Of a stretch of 64,000 bases of DNA, positions 10,406-22,035 are shown piece by piece. The notes under the pieces were generated by a model. It saw only the letters and a program-made list of their open reading frames with translations, was not told the origin of the DNA and ran no database searches. Source of the DNA: Ilyonectria destructans (lineage: Eukaryota > Ascomycota > Sordariomycetes > Hypocreales > Nectriaceae); assembly GCA_020740775.1 (NCBI GenBank), contig JAHEWK010000007.1, forward strand, positions 1,798,001 to 1,862,000, in the 5' to 3' direction. Position 1 is the first letter of the stretch. Every line of letters begins with the position of its first letter. Both the position numbers and the translations under genes were made by a program.

Positions 10406-11353
10406 ATGCCGTCTCGCAATTACAACCATCCGCACCGTCGTCCCCAGTACCCAGACAGCTACATGCCAGTTCACCGTCGTCACAGCACGTGGGCAACACG
10501 CTCCCGCTCCGCCACACAAGCCCCAGCCATGGCGCCGGCTCATGCGGGAAGCGTTCGACGCCAACGAGAAGCCATCGCCAACCGTGGTGAACAAACCCCC
10601 AGTCTCAGCAACCCTCCAGTCGCTGCCGAAAGGTTGGAGCCCGACGTGGTGGACGTCCCAAGCAACCTCGCCAGCCCTGGTAACAGCGAGATCACGGGAC
10701 ACCTCGTACCCTCCGTACAAGCAACACTCCCAAACCAGGGAAGATCCTTCCAAGAGCTGCGCATTCTACGTCTCCGTGGATTGCCACCTGACCATGAGGA
10801 CGATGAGGAGGAGGACGATGAGGAGGAGGACAGAAAGAACGGGGAGAAGACTCCACTGGCCTCCCAAGCCCATACAGGAGACAAGGAAACGGACATTGAT
10901 GTCCATGCCGAAGACGTCAACATCGACACTCTCCATTGCTGTCTGTGCAACTCCTCGCGTCACAACGTGCTAAGCTGCCTGTCCACCGACGAGGACGGCT
11001 ACACTCGCGCGTGTCCCTGGTGCATGGACACCACCCACGCGGCAGACGGATGCGCTGGCTTCTTGGCGGCCACTATTGAGGAGAAGGTCGACCGACTGGT
11101 GTCCGAGCGTGGCAACATGCCTCCATTCTTCACCTTTCAGCCCTGGGTCAGCCTAGTCCAGCAACACCAGGCCGTGAAACCCGACGCTGCACTGCCTGGA
11201 TTCTACCCCTGGAGTAGGCTGTTTGTGATGAGCTGTGCGCCCGTCATGGACAGAATACAAGACGAGTTGGATGCGGCTCATGACTTCCGCACGCTGCCTG
11301 TCGACCCTTCGACCCAGGACTGGGCTGCTGTCTGCGCAACCTACAGACTGTGA
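10406..11353 (+). CDS. Double CCHC zinc-knuckle protein, paralogue 2
   Basis: A single exon of 315 residues. The start MPSRNYNHPHRRPQYPDSYM resembles that of paralogue 3 (YPDRYVPDYR). A Ser/Ala/Arg-rich region and a strongly acidic patch (about 132-145, Asp/Glu runs) lead to two perfect C-x2-C-x4-H-x4-C knuckles at about 178-191 and 203-216. The C-terminal domain shared with paralogue 1 follows (EEKVDRL, RGNMPPFF, DWAAVCATY). The RD and RN repeats of paralogue 1 are absent, so the N-terminus evolves fast while the zinc module and tail are kept. Nucleic-acid binding is likely from the knuckles; the biological role is unknown. Confidence 0.8.
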   Translation: MPSRNYNHPHRRPQYPDSYMPVHRRHSTWATRSRSATQAPAMAPAHAGSVRRQREAIANRGEQTPSLSNPPVAAERLEPDVVDVPSNLASPGNSEITGHLVPSVQATLPNQGRSFQELRILRLRGLPPDHEDDEEEDDEEEDRKNGEKTPLASQAHTGDKETDIDVHAEDVNIDTLHCCLCNSSRHNVLSCLSTDEDGYTRACPWCMDTTHAADGCAGFLAATIEEKVDRLVSERGNMPPFFTFQPWVSLVQQHQAVKPDAALPGFYPWSRLFVMSCAPVMDRIQDELDAAHDFRTLPVDPSTQDWAAVCATYRL

Positions 11354-11898
11354 TAAGTGTTAGAGAGGGAATACGGACTATGCGATCTGACAATATGGAA
11401 ATATTTGTTGGACTACAGAGATAGACGTGTACATGGATATTGAGATAAATGATTGTGTCAATTGATCCAGACATTGCTTCTTTGATGCACCCAAGCGTGT
11501 GAATCATAGTGACCAACAAGAGCATTTGGCATTGAATGCATATAGACATGCCACTTAAAATAAGAACAAAGAAGCTTGAATATGATTTCTGAGATGCAAT
11601 AATTAACGTGGTTGTCTAAGCAAGTCGGTTAGCTGCTTGTAACTCACAGGCTGCCAACGCTGCTTGCCTGCCCCTGACGGCTGGCCACATTCAACGTCTA
11701 CAAACCTGACGCCTGGCTGTTGCCAACCTAACCTAAGTTAAAGCTCCTGCCCAACTCATCTGCCTCAGAGCATCTTTTTCAACAATCCTCTCTCACTCAC
11801 TCACCACTTTCACTCATCACCACTCTCGCATCACCACCACTCTCGCATCACCACCACTCTCTTACGCACCGACGAACACACACACACACACTGAAGAA
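11354..11898. other. Spacer and promoter between zinc-knuckle genes 2 and 3
   Basis: No ORF is seen in these 545 bases. A pyrimidine-rich leader and a 17-bp tandem repeat (about 11806-11860) precede ATG 11899. The 19-bp element of the other two paralogues was not found in recognisable form. Confidence 0.5.
11806..11860 (+). repeat. 17-bp tandem repeat in the leader of zinc-knuckle gene 3
   Basis: The unit CTCTCGCATCACCACCA occurs at 11823 and 11840 with a partial copy before them. A CA run follows at about 11876-11892, directly before the start codon. Confidence 0.6.
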
Positions 11899-12984
11899 AT
11901 GGGCCGCCGCCGATACAGACCTTACCGTCCCAGACGGCGCATCGAGCGGTACATTCCGCCTCATCGTCGCATGTACCCAGACAGATACGTTCCAGACTAT
12001 CGCCATGGTGCACAAACGACAGGTTATCGCTCCGACTCTGGTGTCCATGGCATCGCGCCCTTTGGGGCCATTCAACGCAGCAACTACCGCCGCCACCGCC
12101 GCTGCCCCAGGGATTATGGTCGTCTCTCCCCGTATCTTTCCCCGGAACCGATCGTCTACGAGAACCAGCGTGTGGCCACGGCTACCAGAGAGCCAGCTCC
12201 AGGCGACGACCAGCACGCCATGCCTCGGCTCACCATCACAGAAGAAGGAGCGGTCACCGTCACCAGCACCCGAAAAAATGACATCCTTGCTGCTGTCGAC
12301 TGCGTTCAACGCGACTCTATCGACGCAGAATACACGGCCGTCGTGTTTCGCTCCGACGTCCCATACACCACCCTTGTTTTATCTACAGGAGACAGCAGCG
12401 ACAAGGCCGGCGTTTACGGCTTGACGGGCGACTTCTGGGACTTTGTCCTGCAAAAAGCCGATAAGCAACCCACCGAGGAGCCCAAGAGCATGGAAGTTGA
12501 TCCCGAGAGCACCGAGGATGATCCCGAACCTCTACTATTTTGTGGGTCGTGTGCCTCACTAGACCATACCATCCAGGAGTGTATGAGAATCGACGCCGAC
12601 GGCCTCAACCACAGCTGCCCTTGGTGCTGGGTAAATAATTACTTCGAAGAAACTCCCTGTAGTTGTGCCTCGAAAATCACACTCGCCGACCAATTCACCA
12701 GTCTGGTCGCCAAACGAACCAACATGCCCGCCTTCTTCTCCAGCCCATCCTGGTTCGAGGTCCTCAAACAATACATAGCTGTCAACCCCGACGCGCCGCT
12801 CCCTGACCACTTCCCGTGGACCAAGGGATACGCTCTCGATCAAAAGGGCATCATGGAAGATCTCCAGGAGCTGTTGGACGAGACGCATGACCCGAATTCT
12901 CTCCCTATCGACCCAGCGACTCGAGACTTGGCGGCTGTTTACGCAACCTACGGAGCGCGCGGCCCTCGCAGCTTTATGTACTGA
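11899..12984 (+). CDS. Zinc-knuckle protein, paralogue 3 (one knuckle degenerate)
   Basis: A single exon of 361 residues starting MGRRRYRPYRPRRRIERYIP. An Arg/Tyr-rich basic N-terminus is followed by a divergent central region and an acidic MEVDPESTEDDPEP linker, which recalls MDVDIP in paralogue 1. Knuckle 1 at about 215-228 is intact (C-x2-C-x4-H-x4-C). Knuckle 2, starting about residue 240, keeps CPWC, but the His position is Tyr and the last Cys is shifted by one. The shared tail (RTNMPAFF, HFPWTKGY, DLAAVYATYG) confirms common descent. It is tandem to paralogue 2, 545 bp apart. Loss of the second site suggests a changed or relaxed binding function. Confidence 0.78.
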   Translation: MGRRRYRPYRPRRRIERYIPPHRRMYPDRYVPDYRHGAQTTGYRSDSGVHGIAPFGAIQRSNYRRHRRCPRDYGRLSPYLSPEPIVYENQRVATATREPAPGDDQHAMPRLTITEEGAVTVTSTRKNDILAAVDCVQRDSIDAEYTAVVFRSDVPYTTLVLSTGDSSDKAGVYGLTGDFWDFVLQKADKQPTEEPKSMEVDPESTEDDPEPLLFCGSCASLDHTIQECMRIDADGLNHSCPWCWVNNYFEETPCSCASKITLADQFTSLVAKRTNMPAFFSSPSWFEVLKQYIAVNPDAPLPDHFPWTKGYALDQKGIMEDLQELLDETHDPNSLPIDPATRDLAAVYATYGARGPRSFMY

Positions 12985-14490
12985 CACAGGATGGGTTTTG
13001 ATGGAAGTTTACAAGGAGAAACTTGATGTACATGGAGATTGTTTGGTGGATTCTCGTTGCTTTGTTGTAGTGTTTGATTGCACAGATCATAGATGTCTGG
13101 TTGTGATGCGTCCGGGCTTGGCATTTCACGCTGGGTCAAGGAATCAGCCTGATATCCCCATTCCACCATTATTATCTCTTTATTTGCAATCAAGACATCC
13201 CCAGCAATGAAACGTGTCCAAACCATAAATTGTGTGTAACCGGTGTGTTGTCATTCTCGTCGTCATCTGGATTCGCTATGGAGTTGCACAACGCCAAACC
13301 AAACCAGCGGAGTCATCGCCGCCTGTGGACTGCATGCTATTACGCTTCCCGGCTCTTCTTCTTTTTCGCCAACCTAGGAAGATGTCCCTACTCGGAGTCC
13401 ACGTCCGGAACGGGTCAGCGACTAGAGTTTTGTCTTCGGCGATTCGTCGCATGGGAGTCTTCGTGGAGCAATCAACCGCCTGGGCCAAAGACAACATTGG
13501 CTTGCTGAGGTTGACCGTCCGAGATTGACTTTGCATGGCTCATGAGAATGTTGAAGGAGTAGGTATCCGGTATCGGACTCGTACCCGACGAGCTGCGACT
13601 GTCTCTCTCCATGTTGACGTTCGGCGCTGCATCTCCCCAGTTGTCTGGAGGATGGCCGAAATCAACGGCTCCCGCCCGCATCCATATCCAGCCACACCAA
13701 CACCAGGGTCCTGTGACTTGTATCTCGACTATATTACTGCTCAATTTAGGTAGGTATCGGCTACCCTCTACAGCGGGGTGTTGAACAACTGGCGGCCACG
13801 TTGACGCGACCTGCAAGCCATAAGCTGACCGCTTCGGACATATGCCATTCGTACATAAATGTCTCGGCAATAAATTATTACGCATCATTTCCCACTCTGG
13901 GACCAATACATGGCCTGCTGTTTTAGAGTTTACGCGGAGCGGCCGCGAGTTTAAACCAGGCTACCCCTGCCAATTTTCGTATAATTATTCTGTCGCAGAT
14001 GAGATTTGGCTTGGCTTCTCCATCGGACCAAACCACGTCAAGATGTCGCTTTATGTTTTGCCCCTTGCTCATCAGAGGGATGCGCTAGCCCTACGTTGCA
14101 GTGTCGTAATGGAGCTGTCACGTTCCTCCAAAGGCTGGTGGTTGATCCAGGACGTGCAGGGAGGATTCGCAAATGCAGCTAGCTTGGATTGAGCAAGCCT
14201 GTCTCATCAAACCTCTCTATGGCCAATAACACCTCCATCACGGGTAGATCGGCGAGACCAATGCAGCAGCCCTTGTCTGTCCAAACATAGAGGCCCATAC
14301 ATGCGGGGCGTTTGGTGCGCCCGCTCACACTGCTGAATGATTTCCGGTACATAACTCACCAAAGTCCCGGCGCAATTCTCGTCACGCCTGAAGGTTTGTC
14401 CGAGTGACCGAGGTTGAAAACTTTGTCATGACCTCAGTGAGCGACTGAACAAAAGCGCGTCGCGCCACTCACCAATACTCAACCGCCATC
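12985..14490. other. 1.5-kb intergenic region, no convincing gene
   Basis: Several ORFs of 70-140 codons exist on both strands, but none has a recognisable domain, typical intron structure or clean composition. It separates the accessory block from the conserved membrane-protein gene, whose promoter is its right end. Confidence 0.45.
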
Positions 14491-17400
14491 ATGTCTGGCT
14501 CCGACCAAACGAATCCCCCGAGCGCAAATGGGGAGGAGGAGAAGCCGAAAACCGCCGCCATCGACGATGCGCCGGAAACCACCCACAATCCCTACTTCAC
14601 CAACGCGACCAAGACGTCGGGCCGAAAACTCCCACCATGGCTCGACCATTTCAACCCCAAGGACCTGAAGAAGCTCTTCAGATGCAGTCTTGCCGTTTGG
14701 ATCATGACGATCCTGATTCTCATCCACCCGACCCTCAACGTGCTCGGTCAGGCGGCTTTTCTTGGATGGTAGGTCACCTGTCGCCGCATACCACTCCTGC
14801 TCACTCATCTAGCATCGTCTTGTTCATCGCACCACCATCCGGCATCGTCTTCTTCCACTTGATATCCGCCGTCATGGTTCTGCTGGGTATGACGTCCGCC
14901 TGGGCCTGGGGCGTCATTAGCATGAAGGCCGCCCTGGCGACTCGGGCGGGTGCACAAACAAAGGCACGATATGGCGAGCTTCTGCAGTTAGCTCAAAATG
15001 CCACCAACCCTACCCAATTTGTCAAGGTCGAGATCTACAACGGCTGGATGTTGGACGTGAGAGTGTCACTGACCTATTTTTTCATGATGGGTTTGTATTT
15101 GTACATGGTAGTAAGTATTCTCTTCTAACTGGAGGCAAAGCTGACAACCAGGCCCGCCTTCGAGTCAGGGCACCCAAGCTCATGCTTCTGCAAATCATGG
15201 CTTGCATCGTCAGCACCATCTTCCTCACGCAAGCGCCTCTTTTGCCAGTATTCAAAGGAAACATTGGCAAGATTTTGGTCTTGCCCTGCGCCATTGCTGA
15301 AGGCATTGCCATCGTGTGCAACATCTTCATCTTCCCGACGTCGTCCGCAACCGAAGCACTCGACGGAATGAGAAACCTCCTCGCCCCGATGCCGACCTTT
15401 CTGGACGCTTGCCTACTTGGACTGAAGCACCCTAGCTTGGACATGAGCACCGACGTGTTGAATGGAGCCAGAATGAGAATCCTGACGACATACAAGCAAT
15501 TGGACCCCATCACTCGGTTCCTCCCTATTGACTTTTCCATCGGGAGGTGGAGTTCAGATGACCTGTGCACACTGAATGACCCATTTCGACAACTCATTGT
15601 CGTGTTTGCTAGTCTGCTTGAAGTGCACAGACAAAAGGAAGTACGAAAAGGCAAGGCCAAGCAAGCACTGGAAATTGCACAGGCAGTGGAGGATGGTGTC
15701 GATACTCTTGAAACAGGACGACATCAGATTAACCGAGCAGTCGACTATCACGTAAAGTCGAACCATCCGGAACGAGCCGAATTGATTCGGAACAGTCTGA
15801 AGGCGCTGTCAGGCCCGGCCGAGGTCTTGGTTGAAGCATGCAAAGAGTCGATCGAAGCTGTCAGCGAGGGTCTGCTGCACTCGAATGCGTTCAAGGCAGC
15901 TGGCCACGCCGAAAGGCTGCAGAAGCATACTGCCACCCTCGAAAAGCTACGAGAATGTCGCGATGAATTCATCAACTCGACCGCTCAATATCTCTTCGAT
16001 CCCTCCCACCACATCTTTGACGACAAGGGCATCCTGCAGGCCGACGATGGCACCGCTCCAGCATTGACTGGCTTGATGCTGGGACTGCTCATCAAGGAGA
16101 GACTGTCTCAGCTAGCAGATGCACTGGAAGAGATCCTCTCGAGAATCATCGAATTAGAGACGACTAGATCAAGGCTGCGAGTCTGGCTCCCTACTCGATT
16201 AAGGTCCCTCTTCGGGTGGATGGGCACAACCGACTTGTCAGAAAACGACACCCCTGGCGCAGATATTGGCGACACCGTCATCACCCGCATCTCAACCGTC
16301 GCTTCGAATGCCCGTCTGCCCAAGGAGTCAGTTGATCCAAATGCCAAATCGGCGCAAGCTGAATTGGCCGCGATGAAAACACCCAACAGCCGCAAACGCA
16401 GCGGACGGGGTCACTTGGTGCTGAACATTACAAGGTGGCTGGGGAGTGCCGAGGGCATTTACGGACTTCGCATGGTGATTGTCTCTCTCGCCCTTTCCAT
16501 CCCGGCCATCATCCCTTCCACTGCGGGCTTCTTTTACCGGGAGAAGGGTATGTGGGCTGTCATTATGGCGCAGCTTGCTCTCGTCCCGTATACGGCCGAC
16601 CTTGTGTATGGAATTATTGTTCGAGCCATTGGAACCATCATCGGTGGTGTTGTGGGTATGGCAGCATGGTACATTGGTGCTGGCAACGGGCGAGGAAATC
16701 CCTATGGCGAAGCTGCCATCATGGCCCTTGTGATTGTCATCTTCATGTGGTGGCGTCTCTTCAGCTCGCCCGCCTTGATGCCTGCGGGACTCATGATGGC
16801 TGTCACGGCATATCTCGTCCAGGCCTACAGCTGGATTGATACCCACAACCCAATCTATGGTAACCCTGGTGTGGGCTACGAAGTGTTCTGGAGGCGTGTT
16901 GTCCTCGTATTCGTCGGCTTTGGCGGGACAGTCGTTGTCAACTTTCTCCCAAAACCGCCCTCTGCGAACCGACATTATCGTCATCTTCTTGCTGACAGCC
17001 TCGTCAGTGTGCGAGATCTGTATGCCCTCTTTGCATCCAACTGGAAAGACGCTGCGCCAGATCTGCGCGAAGTTGTCGAGGCAGAGGCTTTGGCAGTTGC
17101 CGAGGTTCTCTTGTCCATTACGGGGCCTATCAAGCTGACGGTATTCGAATTTTCATCATCCAACTTTGATTCGGATACGCTCAGCAAGGTCTGCCAGCTG
17201 TGTATGCTCCTCAACCAAAACATTACCCAGCTACTGCTCTACACAGCTCGGTTGACAGAGGAGCAGAGAGCGTGGATCATTCCATCCACCGGTGCCACCA
17301 GAGAGAACTTTATTGCCGAGCTCATGGCGGTGCTTTCACTGGTGCAACAAGCATTAAAGACCGGCGATCCTCTCCCCGCTGTCCTGCCTACGCCACTATT

Positions 17401-17620
17401 CGCCAAGGCGGTAGAGGCTGCAAGAGAGCATTTCCAAGAGGGAGTTCGCGGATCCAGCGGTCTCTACCACAAGGATAACTTTGACGACGAGGGTTCAAGG
17501 AGATATGCAGTCGTTTTGAGTGCGATTTTGCATATGCTTGCAGCTCTGGATGAACTGGTTTTGGTTTTGAAAAAGGCAGTTGGTGAGACAAGTAACATAG
17601 CTTTTCTGGAGAGTGTATAG
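14491..17620 (+). CDS. BRE4-like / aromatic-acid-exporter-type membrane protein
   Basis: Exons 14491-14768, 14813-15110 and 15152-17620 (introns 44 and 41 bp) give 1014 residues. A cytosolic N-terminus (about 60 residues) precedes a first block of about six membrane segments (WIMTILILIHPTLNVLGQAA through ILVLPCAIAEGIAIVCNIFI), as in the fungal 'putative ER transporter, 6TM, N-terminal' family. A long soluble helical stretch follows (about 240-600). A second membrane block (MVIVSLALSIPAIIPSTAGF to VLVFVGFGGTVVVNFL) fits the FUSC-like domain, and the tail fits the BRE4 C-terminal domain. The family includes yeast-type brefeldin A sensitivity proteins. Substrate and membrane are not shown by the sequence. 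The usual two-block layout appears complete. Confidence 0.85.
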
Positions 17621-17734
17621 TGCTGCTGTCAGCTCCCTACTTATTCAACATAATCATGATAAAATCCACCACACAATATGCAGTCCAGGCGATCTAAAAT
17701 ACACTCAATTAATTCTTACAACGATTCTATCATC

Positions 17735-20682
17735 TTAAATCTCCAACAGTCGTTCCAAAACAGAATCCTCGTTTCCAGTTCCAAAAGCTGCTGCCTCAAA
17801 TGCTGCCAGACCAACTCCCCATGGACCTGGGCTCATGGGTAAGGAGCAGCCTGCGGATTCCCTCCTTTCATGACCAAATAATCCAGCATCGACCGGTGAA
17901 GAAAACATGACTGATTCATATTCCAATTGCGTAACTGGGTTGTGCCCCTCGATGCTCGTGGTGGATTCCTTTGAGTTTGTCGTTGGGGTGCCAGCCTCCC
18001 ACATCGTGTCGTCGAAATCAAGCATGGGGTCGTTTCTCACCACACTCTCGTCGGGGAGAGAAATTGTAGAATCGCTCCGATTGCTCTCAGCTTGATGTGG
18101 CCAGGGCCGGTCTTCCTCGGGGCTCTCTGTCTCGAATAATGCAGCTTCTACCCTTGAAGCAGCTGGGTTTGGGCTGTTGTTCGGGAGACCCAGATTACCT
18201 AGTGGAGAAGGCATCAAAAGCTTGTCCTGGAAAATTCCCCGTAGGCTTTGAGGAAAGTCGCTTTCTAGTGGCAATTTCCCATTTCGGATGCTGAGGTCCA
18301 TCGTCATGGCCAACCGCAAATAGTACTTTGGTTGCAGCTGCAGTATTTCTGTCCAGCTCGATACCGGACTCCCGTTTCGAGTTCGTATCGCAGGAAGATG
18401 TTGTTGCGCCAGGTCGACAATGTAGCGAACCGCTCTAGCCACCCAGTCGACGCCGTCGTATCGTGGTCTATAGGTTTTCATTGCTTCGATGAGAACATTG
18501 AGTTGCTGCTGTTTGTGTTGCGCAAACGACGGTGAACTGGTCCCGCTGTTTGGTGTTTGTGAATTAAACAGCTTCACGTCGAGGATCTGCAGGGCAAGAG
18601 GAAATGCGGTACAACCAACACTGCAAGGCATTAGAAGGGTTGGATTACGGAGGAATATACTTACGCGCTTATCGGAAGCCAGCGGGCAAGACGGAAACGA
18701 ACAAGCTTCCTAAGGCATTGTGTGACTTGTGAAACTGCACCTTGTAGTTCATGGCTGCTTTCATAAGCTTCTGTATCCACATGGCCCAGACGTAGAGGTG
18801 CGAGGCTGCAGTAGAGTATTTCGTAGTGGCAGAGCGCCATTCTCGCGGAGCTAAAAATTAGCAAGGAAGGAATCAGAAGGTAGAAGTTACTTACTGATAG
18901 TACATTTCCAACAGATTCATAAACAAAACGGGGGAGCTATTGGGAGATCCGGAAGTGTCGACATTCTTGAGAATATCTCCGCTCGGAGTTGACTGTATGC
19001 GCAGCACCGTGCTGTACCACCGCCTCAAGGCCATTCTGCAATCTCCAATGCGGCTTTCTTCTGTGGCGGGATGTGACGGAGCCCGTGAAGGATCATCGTG
19101 CATGGGAAATGTCAAGGTAAGAACCTCGGTGAGGATAACGCAGAGCTCGACGAGTTTTGCCAGGATCTCAGCAAGGAAGCGCTTCGTAGCAGGATCGTAG
19201 ACACTAGACTTGTGAAATTCGTCGGCAAGATCTGCAACTCCAAGCAGTGGATTTCCGGTAAAGTTAAAGTTGGAGTGGGTAATCTTGATGGTCCGACGTG
19301 ATGTCAACGGCATGAGTCGGTCGCGGATGATGCAACACCACCAAAGACGCTTCAGAACTGCACTGAGTTTCCTTTGCTCGTCAGATACTGGAGATCCATC
19401 TGTTGGTATCGATTGATAGCGATGAGCTCCAGCGTCACGGGCGTAGTGCATTGCGATGCCAAGCCACATTGGACCGAGGTGCTTGCATCCTCCGTGTGGA
19501 AGTGGGATCAAGTGCGAGTGTGAAAGGAGGAGCGCAGCTTGAGCGATGGATATTGACGAAGTTTCTAGGCCAAAGTCGTAAATAAGCTACAGGGGTTAGT
19601 CTTGATGTACAAGAGTGCAAGAGTGATTGGTTACCTTGGCCCGTTTGTAGAAAGAGGACTTTGCATCATGGACCGATTTAAACCCAAGAGTCTCGATGGT
19701 CTCCGAGGATACAAACTATGGAAATTAATACGTCTCTTTGATAAGTGAACCAGGACGCAAGAAACTTACGCTGCAAGATGTAAACAGAATCCCTTGGATG
19801 ACGATAAGAGGCATTCTGTCTGCAGAGGCATTGTCCAAATGTTGCGGGTGGTAGAGTGCCCAGAAGTCGGCTTCGTTTAGCATCGGAAGCATCGGGTGGA
19901 TGTGCAAGAAGTACTGCTGGATGAACTCGTTGAGGATACTCCTCTGCGGTACGACAAAGCATCCTTGCTTGTACAGATAGTCGAGGTCTTCCGAGGACAG
20001 GGTGTGAACCCTAGGGGCTTCCAGGATTGAATAGTCTGGGTTCGTGGGGTCGAACAGCAGCCGCTGTGCCCCTTCTTGCGGCACCCACGGAATTTCCGGA
20101 AATAGAGAATCTGGAAAGGCGGCTGAGAGTTGCGGGAGGTCCAGAGTGTCGAGAGATTCTGTCGAGGTTAGTTGACGTTGGATAGACAATGGATAGGACT
20201 ACTTACCATAGGACCCTAGGTCATGGGGGAGTGACGGCAAGGTGGCATCTAGTGATACGGGATCCACCACCAATGACTGCTCATCGCCGGGGAGATCATC
20301 TCCAAAGACGTTAAAGTCGTCGGCAGGTGGTGCAGTAGACGAGTCGTCCCTTGCAGCGACAGGAGCATGACGCGAGGTTCCCCTCCTGCGACAGTTAGCC
20401 AGATAACACAACGGCCATCACGCAAAACCAAGACTCGACGTACGAAAACTTGGACCTGGCAATAAAGATACACTCCTTCTCGTCCAGTCGGCAGTTGATG
20501 CAGGGCTCCGCCGAACTAGTTAGGATGCACCTCACCTTGCGCGAACGACACGGCAGACAGGCGCGAGATGCCCGCTTCTTGGCCTTTGCCGAGGGTATTT
20601 TCTGGACGCGGTTGGCGGCGTCCACCTCGGGGCCCAGATCAACGTCGTAGTGCGGGTCTTCGGCGGGGGCTGGATCCTCCAT
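17735..20682 (-). CDS. Zn(II)2Cys6 transcription factor, cutinase factor 1-beta-like
   Basis: Seven exons: 20682-20444, 20385-20207, 20158-19770, 19715-19635, 19586-18895, 18850-18665 and 18620-17735; 883 residues. The start MEDPAPAEDPHYD precedes a binuclear cluster ACLPCRSRKVRC ... CINCRLDEKEC (C-x2-C-x6-C-x8-C-x2-C-x6-C, about residues 42-72). A fungal-specific TF domain follows: VVPQRSILNEFIQQYF, HPMLPMLNEADFW, then GAHRYQSIP and RLWWCCIIRDRLM. These blocks resemble cutinase transcription factors (CTF1 type), which respond to cutin monomers or fatty acids; that link is by family only. The C-terminal 250 residues are Ser/Pro/Glu-rich and probably activating. It is convergent with the BRE4-like gene. 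Confidence 0.85.
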
Positions 20683-22035
20683 TGCAGTTGCAGGGACAAT
20701 GACGGATGCAAAAGCGCGAGGGGAATTCAGCGACAATAGACGACAACTCGCTGCGGGAAACGAGGATGAGTCTGGAGCATTTGCAGCCTGGCGAGAAAAC
20801 CAGGGGGCAACGTCGTGATGCAACAGCCGCTCTCATCTGCCGGCCTCCTACCCGACCCTGTTAGGGGCCTTCCGCGGGTGGGTCGGGGAGGCGTAATCTG
20901 GGGTAATTCGGCTTTCTATTGGATCCCCCACAAACCTGTGACTTGCGAGATGGCGATAACCCCGCAGAAAGGAGGCGCTATTTTGTATCGTCGGCTCGTT
21001 CGGTTTGCGGGCTTTGATCGAACGCGGGGTGAATCTGGATGGAGTCTGGGGACTGGGGATCTAGAGTCTGGGGGACCAGAGTCGGGAGTCCGGGGGACCA
21101 GAGTCGGGAGTCCGGGGATGGCATGATTCGATTGAATAAGGGCAGCTGGGCCAAGAATCATAAAGGCTTGTCAACTAGATCCACAGCATGCCGGTTGAGT
21201 CTCTCACCACTCACAGCACATTCCCATTCTGACACTCCAACCACGTCAAGACAAATATTAAGAGTCAGATTGCACGTCAACAGCCAAGAATAACAACACA
21301 CCCGTTTCAAACCATCACTTGCTACCCTTACAAACGAATCCGGCGGATCCAGAGTACGTACCGCGACGTCTGACGCCAGCCGAAGCTCTTAAGCATAACC
21401 AACGCTGCATGCGCCACGCCATGCAGATGCCATTTCTGCCTGTGGCCGTACTAAACTAGCTACTACCTCTGTCAGCAGTAAATCTGTGTCATTGTTTCCA
21501 CTCCTTAGGACCCTGCGTGAGCCTTCTTTCAGCCTCCTGACGAGCCTTCTCTCGTAGCTAACCATGAGGCGATTTTTGTGTGGACAGGCCAGACTACCTC
21601 GGCCAATTGCTAGCGGAATTATGCCGCGTGGCTTAAATTCGTGGCTGAGCTTTCAAATCTCGAATGTATTACATCAGCAACTTGTTCCAACTTGCTTATC
21701 GTGTGGCTGACTTTTGCATAATTCAGTGTGCACCCAGCTGTCCACTTTGTCATCCATATTCCGCATCTGATAGGCGCTGCTTAAAGTGGGGCATTCTAAC
21801 ACCGCGGGAAACACTAAAATTGCAGTGCCTCGCTTGGGTGAGATGCGGTGTCTCTGGGATCTGGGATCCCTGTCGTATTTTCGTATTGAGCGTCTCCGTC
21901 GCATTTTCGTGCTGACTCTTTATTAAGACCGGATTATTATCTCTTTGTTCAGTGCAGTCTCTGTTTCCTTTCTCTCTCTCTCGTATTTGAACTTCGTTAC
22001 TTGTCTCATTACAAAACACCTGCCTGAACCTCAAG
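20683..22035. other. 1.35-kb divergent intergenic region with minisatellite
   Basis: No gene is supported. It holds the upstream regions of the CTF-like regulator (left) and the small mitochondrial-type gene (right), and a 22-bp tandem repeat at about 21041-21117. A TTTCTCTCTCTCTCG run at about 21968-21982 lies in the leader of the right gene. Confidence 0.5.
21041..21117. repeat. Minisatellite, 22-bp unit
   Basis: Two perfect adjacent copies of a 22-base G-rich unit (GGGGGACCAGAGTCGGGAGT plus CC) lie at 21070-21091 and 21092-21113. They are flanked by related partial units (GTCTGGGGACTGGGGATC). Confidence 0.7.

Noticed and set aside
1178..12984. Zinc-knuckle genes as retrotransposon gag remnants.
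   Set aside because: No protease, reverse transcriptase, integrase or long terminal repeats are visible nearby, and the conserved tail does not look like a capsid. Not excluded without a search.
13941..13960. NotI (GCGGCCGC) and PmeI (GTTTAAAC) sites two bases apart, like a vector polylinker.
   Set aside because: Flanking sequence looks like ordinary fungal DNA with no vector backbone, so chance is the better explanation.
13232..14192. Several 70-140-codon ORFs on both strands.
   Set aside because: No recognisable domain, no intron pattern joining them, and overlapping frames compete; several begin at non-ATG codons.
15082..15660. A 192-codon minus-strand ORF antisense to the BRE4-like gene.
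   Set aside because: It lies over a clearly coding exon; its sequence is a composition shadow.
16328..16984. A 218-codon minus-strand ORF.
   Set aside because: Antisense to membrane-domain exons of the BRE4-like gene; His/Asp-rich shadow composition.
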